DNA from: Parvularia atlantis
Lineage: Eukaryota; Opisthokonta; Rotosphaerida
Length of the DNA stretch: 18,236 nucleotides
NCBI GenBank assembly: GCA_943704415.1
Contig: CALSCO010001077.1
Span: forward strand, 1 to 18,236
Direction: 5' to 3'
Part shown: positions 12,620 to 18,236 of the stretch, piece after piece
How positions within the stretch are numbered: position 1 is the first letter of the stretch
How the letters are laid out: each line of letters begins with the position of its first letter
Notes under the pieces: model-generated
What the model was told of the DNA's origin: nothing
Databases searched by the model: none
The model's input: the letters and a program-made list of their open reading frames with translations, nothing else
Translations under genes and position numbers: made by a program

Positions 12620-15600
12620 TCAGCTCGCTCCACACGTGGCGCGCAGTGCAGCGGCCTGGGCGGCGATGCGATCGCGCAGGGCAACGGACGCGCCTGGGCC
12701 GGTCTGCAGCAGGGCGCGGAGTGCGTCACACCCCTCGAGCACGCCGTCGAACGCCTCGGCCGCCTGCGCGCGCATATCGATCTGCCGTCAGACCACAGCG
12801 CACGCGCAACACGCGCACAACACACGCGCAACACGCGCACGCACCTCTGGCCGGCCCTCGAGCAGCACGCCGTCGGCGACGCGGCGGAGCATGGCGCGGT
12901 GCCGGCTGATCTGGGGTTCGGCGTTAGTGTCGCGTTGCGGGGCGACCGCCGTGCTAATCCCGCACCAGGTCGTCGATCGTGAGGTCCGCGTTGTCGAGCG
13001 CCACGCGCCACTCGGCCAGCGCGTCGCCGATCACGTGCGCCATCGCGTACGACGTGAACGCCTGCACGGCCGCAACGAGCTCGAGCCGCGTCGCAAACAG
13101 CCTGCGACGACCACCCGTGAGTAGATGCACAGCAGCGCAGTGCGCATGCACGCACGGCAGCAAGTCGCGCCGGCCGGACTGGTCGCGCCGCGGCCGCAGC
13201 TCGCTCAACAGGACACGCGCCGCACGCAGGCGCTGTAGCGTCATCGCGACGCGCTCGTAGCACGCAGTGGCCGGCGCGTCCACGAGCAGGTCAAGCGGCT
13301 TTGGTGGCTGCGGCGGGCGGCTGGGGGTGTGAGCGATGCAGTGCGCGATCAGAGCAGGCGCACGCACATGCACGCGGAAGCGCAGGAGCTGGCCGGGCGC
13401 GTGCTCGACCGTGAGGTTCGCGACGTCGAGCGGGCCGTCGACAGCCTGCTGCAGGTACTCGCGCAGCCGCTCGCTCAGCACGTGCGCAGCCAGGCTCTGC
13501 GTCTCGCCGCGTGCGCGCTGGTGGTGCGGCGGTCAGCTAGCAGCGACATAGACCGCACGAGCGCACCGTCTCCGCCACGTCGGTCAGGAAGCGCTCCATC
13601 GCGAGCGGCGACTGGCCCAGGTGCACGGCCGCGAGCGTGCCGAACATGCCGCGCAGCCCCGCCGCCTCCAGCACCGCGCGCGCGGCGAGCGATGCCGACG
13701 CCAGGGTCGCGCGAACGGCGCCGTTCCACACCGCGGCCGGCGCGAGCACGTCCAGCGGCAGCGACGGCGTGTGCGGTGCGTCGTTGGCGGGCTGCGTCGG
13801 CGCCACCTCGGGCTGGTCGCGCAGCAGCGCGAAGGGCGCGCCGAAGCGTGCCGTGTCGATGGGGATATCGCGCTCGTCGCTCAGCACAGGAGCGGCGACC
13901 TGCCGCGATACGGGTGCGGGTGCGGGTGCGGCCGCGCTGTGCATCCGACGCAGCGCAGCGGTCCACTGGTCGTGCAGCGAGATCTGCAAGGGTGGCGTCA
14001 TTGATTGTGCCGCGCAGTGCCGGCTCAGTCGGCGCACCACTGCCGCCGGACGGCCCGCGAGGCGCGCCAGCACGCCCGTCTTGACGACGCTCTGCCATGA
14101 CGGCCGCAGGAACGCGGGCACAACGCGCTCGATCTGCGCGGGGCACGTCGGCACGCACGTGCGAGCAGCACAACTGCGCACCTCGTCCGGCCGCAAGCTT
14201 GCCTCGGCCGCGCGCCAGTCCACGCCCTCGTCCGGCAGCCGATCAGCCGCCCTGTCGTTGGCGCGTGCGTCAGCTGCCGTGCGGGACAAGAGCAGGCGGC
14301 GCACGGGGCCACGAACGTCTCGCCGTGCGCGTCCCGCAGCTGTCCGTGTCGGCACCACGCGTCCAGGATCGCGGCGTACTCATGCAGGCCCGCGTTCAGC
14401 AGCTGCCACACGGCGTCGGTGACAGCCTGGTCTGCGCCGATGTCGTACGACGCGGCCATCGCAGCGCCATTCCTGCGCCACGCCGGGTGATCAGCGGCAA
14501 GTATGCCTCGCATGAGCGCGCACACACGACGCACAGCGCGTCCAGCATAGCAGCGGTGCGCTCGGCCGTGTCGTTGCCGGTGCTCGCGCCACGGCACAGC
14601 AGCCGGTCGAGCGCGGCAAACAGGCGAGCGTCCTCGCGCAGCTGGGCGTCGAGCTGCAGCAACGTCCAACACACATCCTCACTGCCGTGCACGAGCGCTG
14701 GCGGTGCGCGTTACATGGCAATGCCACCGGAGCGCACCCGCGCACCGGCCGGCGAATACAGCGCCTCCAGCGGGCCCAGTCGCTCGCGCTCGAACCGGCG
14801 CACGCGCTCGAGCAGCGTGTCGTGCACGGCGCGCATCGTCTGCCCGATCCAGCCGTCCGTCTCGGCGACCTGTGCGCGTGCGTCTGTCGACCATTGCAGC
14901 GGTGCGCACGGCACCAACGCACATGGCGCAGACGCTGCAGGCAGTTGCTGAGCTCAAGCGCCGGCTCAAGCATTGCGCGCACGGCCTCGCCCGTGAGGTG
15001 CTGCAGGGCGACGTGGCCTCGCAGCTGACGCGTGCAGCGAGTGAGAGGCGAATGCGCATGCGCACCCCGACCGCACCGCAAACTCGTGCGGCGGCTTGGC
15101 AGTGCGGACAAACAGCGGACCCGGCGTGCCGCGCAGCGCCATCAGGGCCTCGCGCACGAGCGCGACCTCTGCCGCGCGGCGCTGGCATGAGCCACACTGC
15201 TGCTGCCGCGCATGACTCGCACACCTGTCACGCGCTCGTCGATGTAGTCCGGTCCCCAGTACTGTGCCGCGGCCTCCCGGCGCACGCGCTCGTCCAGCGC
15301 CACCGGCTCGAGCGCGGCCCACCACGCGTCGTCGCCCGAGGTCGACGGCGACGACGCCTGCCGCAAATATTGCGTTAAGCTAGACGTCCTGCTGCCGTGG
15401 CAGCCGCGGCGCACCGACGTGCTGCAGCCGGGCAGTGGCGGCGGCGGCGCGTCGCCGTCGCGGTCGCGCAGGAAGCGCTGCGGCCCGGCGGCCTCGCCGC
15501 TGTCCTCGTCCTCGTAGTCGGCGAAGCGGCGCAGCTCGTCCTCAGTCACGCGCGGCTCCGACGCGGGCAGCGGCTGGTGGTGGCCCGTCGATCAGCGAGC

Positions 15601-16211
15601 ACGGCGCATGCACGCACGCGCGCGCATCCCACGCACGTGCTCGGCCAGGTAGCGCTCCCAGACGCGCAGCTCGTCCTCCGGCACGGGTGCGCACTCGTCC
15701 TCTTCGGCGGCGGGCGGATCCTCGGCACGCGTGGGCGCGTTGGCCAGCGCGAGCAGCAGCGCGAGCAGGTTGGCGTGGATGTCGTACTGCTCGTGCGCAC
15801 GCGCGCACATCAGCGTGCACCAAAGCGGTCACGGCGTGGCGCACCGCGAGCCCACGCTCGAGCGGCATCGCGCGGAACCGTGTCACGAGCGCGCCGAACG
15901 CGCGCGCGCGGTCGTACTGCCCCGCGATCTCAAACTTCTCGACGATGCTGCGCCGCGCGCGCTCGTCACCGCGCCCACCCGCCGCGCGCGCACCGGTCGC
16001 ATCGGCGCAGCACATCCAGCTCGTTTGTGTCGAGGAAGCGGTGCTCGCGCAGCGCCGCGGTCGCGTAGTCGACGCACAGGCGGAAGTTGCTCGATCCGGG
16101 CTGCGCGCACGCGGATGTGGCGAGGGTTAGGGACGCGCAACACGGCGCGCAGCACGACGCGCGCGCGCGCACCTCGAGCCCGGTCACGTTGCGAACGAGC
16201 GCCGCGAGCAT
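12620..16211 (-). CDS. Gamma-tubulin complex component (GCP family), 19 exons
   Basis: Exons: 16211-16173, 16100-15994, 15947-15821, 15786-15637, 15573-15415, 15357-15225, 15168-15077, 15024-14923, 14869-14746, 14697-14535, 14472-14305, 14251-14182, 14133-14038, 13983-13567, 13496-13374, 13307-13156, 13101-12966, 12910-12845, 12781-12620; all phases agree, 861 aa. GCPs form the gamma-tubulin ring that nucleates microtubules. Grip1 features: VALVREALMALRG, VALQHLTGEAVRAMLEPAL, YAAILDAWCRHGQLRDAHGE, VVPAFLRPSWQSVVKTG. Grip2 features: AAGLRGMFGTLAAVHLGQ, ERLREYLQQAVDGP, YERVAMTLQRLRAARVLL, TRLELVAAVQAFTSYAMAHV, and a final HRAMLRRVADGVLL helix. An N-terminal extension of about 237 residues precedes grip1, as in GCP5 and GCP6, but the subtype is not certain. 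Introns at 13984-14037, 15358-15414 and 13308-13373 are open and multiples of three, so they could be retained. Intron 15787-15820 is only 34 nt. Confidence 0.87.
12801..12841. repeat. Imperfect ACGCGCAAC repeat inside an intron
   Basis: Most of the last intron of the gamma-tubulin complex gene is built from imperfect copies of a roughly 9-nt unit, ACGCGCAAC. Alternating purine and pyrimidine dominate, which favours Z-DNA. The repeat ends at the donor side of the intron. Confidence 0.7.
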
Positions 16212-16234
16212 GTCTGCGATCGCGAATTATCAGC
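16212..16234. promoter_or_regulatory. 23-bp divergent start region with GCGATCGC palindrome
   Basis: Start codons of the gamma-tubulin complex gene (-) and the SDR gene (+) are back to back with 23 bp between them. The gap contains the 8-bp palindrome GCGATCGC (16216-16223) and then the AT-rich GAATTATC. Both promoters and leaders must reach into the opposite gene, or one start codon is misassigned. The SDR start is well supported by its N-terminal anchor. Confidence 0.5.
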
Positions 16235-17359
16235 ATGGACACCGTGACAGTGGCCGTGGCTGTCACGCTGGTGGCGATCGCGGCCTGGTGGCTTGTGCCG
16301 TGGCCGTTCGACGCGCGGCGGATGCGTGGGTGGCGCGTGGTCGTGTGCGGCGCGTCGACGGGACTCGGCGAGGACGTGCGTGATGGGCGCCGGTGGTATG
16401 GCGGGGGGACGTTGATGAGTGCGCGCAGATCGTGTACGAGTACGCGCGCGCCGCATGCGAGATCGCCGTCGTGGCGCGCACGCGCGAGCTGCTGGAGCGC
16501 GTCGCGGCCAAGGCCGAGCAGCTGGGCGCGACGCGCGTGCACGTGATCGAGGCCGATCTGGCCGGGCAGGACAACTGCGCGGCCGTCGTGGCGCGCGCCG
16601 TGGCTGCGTTCGGCGGGCCGTTCGACGTGCTCGTGCTCAACCAGCTGCGCCCGTTCTACGGCGTGCTGCACGACGACCCGGCCAAGTTTGGCGAGATTGA
16701 GAAGATCTTCGCGGTCAACGCGTTCAGCTACTTCTACCTGGCCCTGCATGCGCTGCCGCACCTGACCGCGCGCGATGGGCGCATCGTCGTTAACTCGAGC
16801 ATGACGGCCAAGGCGCGTGCGCGCACAACGGCGCGCCGCCCAGCTCACACGCCCGCAGGTGCCGCTGCCGTTCGTGGTGCCGTACGGCGCGAGCAAGCAC
16901 GCGGTCGAGGGCTTCTTCTGTGACCTGCGCGTCGACATTGAGCGCACGTCCAAAGTGTTGCGTGCACGCGTCCCGCGCTTGTGCTGCTGCGTACTGAGCG
17001 GCCCGTCGCGCCGCGTGCAGCTCGATCACCATCGCCCTCATCGGCCAGATTGACACGCCGCGCGGACGCAACACGCTCGGCCGCTCGCTCAGCCACCTGC
17101 ACGTGAGCGCCTGTCCACGGCGCTGACGCTCGCACGCCGCTCACCGGCCCCTGTGCGCCGCCGCCAGCACCTCAGCTCGGCGCAGTGTGCCGCGGCCGTC
17201 GTCGCCGCGGCCGGCCGGCGAGACCGCGCGGTCTACTTCCCGTACATCTACGGCGTTGTGCCGGTCCTCTACAGCTTCCTGCCGTGGGCGATCGAGCGGC
17301 TCAACGTGCTGCTCCTGCGTGACCTCGACCCGAATGCGCCCAGCAAGCGCGCCAGCTGA
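16235..17359 (+). CDS. 11-beta-hydroxysteroid dehydrogenase-like short-chain dehydrogenase, 5 exons
   Basis: Exons: 16235-16375, 16429-16812, 16859-16959, 17021-17102, 17168-17359; 299 aa (human HSD11B1 is 292). It is an NAD(P)-dependent short-chain dehydrogenase/reductase. Residues 3-24 form an N-terminal membrane anchor (VTVAVAVTLVAIAAWWLV), as in the ER-anchored HSD11B1 group. The cofactor loop GASTGLGE (39-46) follows. The catalytic set is Ser171, Tyr184 and Lys188 (NSSMTAK, then VPYGASK), with the same 13-residue Ser-Tyr spacing as HSD11B1. LVLNQ occupies the place of the usual NNAG motif, where HSD11B1 also has LNH. SITIALIGQIDT matches the HSD11B1 strand after the active site. The C-terminal region YFPYIYGVVPVLYSFLPW is hydrophobic. 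The substrate cannot be read from sequence; steroid, retinoid or lipid carbonyls are possible. Introns 16813-16858 and 16960-17020 use GC donors, and neither is a multiple of three, so both must be spliced. Confidence 0.9.
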
Positions 17360-17403
17360 GCACGCGTCATGGCCCTGCCGTGTTGCACAAATAAGCGGGG
17401 CAA

Positions 17404-17492
<89 letters not shown>

Positions 17493-17504
17493 GTGACGCA
17501 CGCA
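17360..17504. other. 145-bp convergent intergenic region holding the CA repeat
   Basis: Lies between the stops of the SDR gene (+) and the right-edge gene (-). AATAAG at about 17390, 30 bp after the SDR stop, is a possible polyadenylation signal. More than half of the gap is the (CA)n tract. Confidence 0.5.
17407..17491. repeat. (CA)n microsatellite, about 42 units
   Basis: Uninterrupted CA repeat of 85 bp placed between two convergent genes. Alternating purine-pyrimidine tracts of this length readily form Z-DNA and vary in length between individuals. It is not part of any supported coding exon, although the overlapping frames read as Thr/His or Val/Cys runs. Confidence 0.98.
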
Positions 17505-18184
17505 TCAAGCGGCGCCGCGGACAATGTAGAACGAGATCTTAAGGAACCCGCAGCCGAGTGCGGTGCCGTGCGCGCTGCTGCTGTAGTCCTTGAGCCTGCG
17601 GCGGGCCTTGTCACGTGCGCGCTTGTTCGCGGTGGCCGGACGGGGGCGCACCTGCGCTGGATCCAACGCACGTGCACGACCGTTGGCGTGGGGGCGCCGG
17701 TCGCGCTCGAAGCCGCCTGTGCGCGCGCGATGCCGGTCGACACGACATGGGCGGTGCCGCTCGAGTCAGTGTAGCGGTTCCAGTTGGGCCCGAGTTGCTC
17801 GTTGAAGTACTGCACGGCCTCGTCGCCGGCGAGGTCGAACGAGTTGCGCTTGTTGGGGAAGAGCGCCACATACTCGGTGTGGAGGCACGGTAGGAGCACG
17901 ATGCCGTGCGCGCTCACGCGCCGCGCCGAGATGTGCGTGCCCTTGGCCAGGCGGCGCTTGATCGAGAAGCGGATGCGCTCGCGCAGGATCTCCTCGGCGG
18001 GCGGGGTAACGTGCTGCGCGGTGGCAATGGGCGTGATTGTGCGTGCGGGGTGCAGGTCGAACGTCTCAACGGCGCCGACGTGGGTGGCGAGCGGGTAGTC
18101 GGCCGATGGATCGGGCAGGGCGTCGTCGCCTGTGCCGTACCGGGACGGCCGCCGCCGCTTCTTGCGCTGCTCGACGTTGCGGAT
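17505..18184 (-). CDS. Unrecognised protein, 3' part only, at least 2 exons
   Basis: Two exons are visible: 18184-17652 and 17595-17505, joined by a 56-nt intron inside an Arg codon (AG|G). The 5' part lies beyond the right edge, since an intron with a GCTGAC branch-like motif and a GCAG acceptor precedes 18184. About 207 residues are visible. They begin with a very basic segment (IRNVEQRKKRRRPSRYG), continue with an acidic/Pro stretch and the helix EILRERIRFSIKRRLAKG, then a compact region with GIVLLPCLHTEYVALFPNK, DEAVQYFNEQLGPNWNRY and HVRWIQRRLKDYSSS, and end in LGCGFLKISFYIVRG. No family was recognised. The basic start suggests a nuclear or nucleic-acid-binding protein, but that is only an inference. 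The alternative frame without the intron stops early in an unnatural Arg/Pro-rich and Ser-rich sequence. Confidence 0.7.
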
Positions 18185-18236
18185 CTGCGTGACGCATAAC
18201 TGTCGTCAGCATCCCATGGCGGCGGGCGAGCGAGGG

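Noticed and set aside
12620-12781. Frameshift or extra intron in the last exon of the gamma-tubulin complex gene
   Set aside because: A re-read shows four G residues after CTCGA, so the frame runs straight on through EGCDALRALLQTG to the stop at 12620; no shift is needed.
17407-17491. CRISPR array or coding repeat
   Set aside because: It is a plain CA dinucleotide run without spacers and lies after both stop codons.

Overview
The window reads as a gene-dense, very GC-rich stretch of nuclear DNA from a single-celled or fungal-type eukaryote. The evidence is eleven protein genes split by about 60 very short introns (mostly 43-90 nt). Their donors usually read GTGCG, their acceptors GCGCAG, and a CTGAC or CTCAC branch-point-like motif lies roughly 12-22 nt before the acceptor. 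Products such as NEDD8, Mediator subunit 18, a gamma-tubulin complex protein and a UBE3D-type ubiquitin ligase exist only in eukaryotes. The branch-point motif, the intron size, a MET17-type enzyme and the NEDD8 sequence lean toward an early-diverging fungus or a relative, but the sequence alone does not settle the taxon. All exon joins were inferred by eye from splice signals, phase and homology, and no transcript data were available.

Layout. 1-86 is a (TC)n microsatellite, and 87-435 holds no gene I can support. 436-1888 (-) is a UBE3D-like E3 ligase. 1907-2851 (-) is an unrecognised 227-aa protein. 2939-3416 (+) is NEDD8. 3518-5228 (-) is a glutamine-rich bHLH factor with an SREBP-type basic region. 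5261-7742 (+) is an O-acetylhomoserine sulfhydrylase fused to a CoA-binding domain. 7778-9378 (-) is a predicted secreted, membrane-anchored protein with carbonic-anhydrase-like metal motifs. 9479-10326 (+) is MED18. 10449-12202 (-) is an AT-hook plus bHLH-zipper factor. 12203-12619 is its upstream region. 12620-16211 (-) is a 19-exon gamma-tubulin complex component. 16235-17359 (+) is an 11-beta-hydroxysteroid-dehydrogenase-like SDR. 17407-17491 is a (CA)n tract. 17505 to the right edge (-) is the 3' part of an unrecognised gene.

Organisation. Four gene pairs are divergent with only 23-100 bp between start codons, so their promoters must be shared or must overlap coding sequence. Four pairs are convergent with 35-145 bp between stops. 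One head-to-tail pair is separated by only 18 bp. Functionally the window mixes ubiquitin-like modification (NEDD8, UBE3D), transcription (MED18 and two bHLH factors), sulfur amino-acid synthesis, microtubule nucleation and lipid/steroid-type redox chemistry. The only neighbour relation with a plausible functional reading is the bHLH factor sharing a 32-bp E-box-containing gap with the methionine-pathway enzyme.

Most notable: the sulfhydrylase/CoA-binding fusion, the carbonic-anhydrase-like membrane protein, and an unusually high share of GC-AG introns (6 of about 60).
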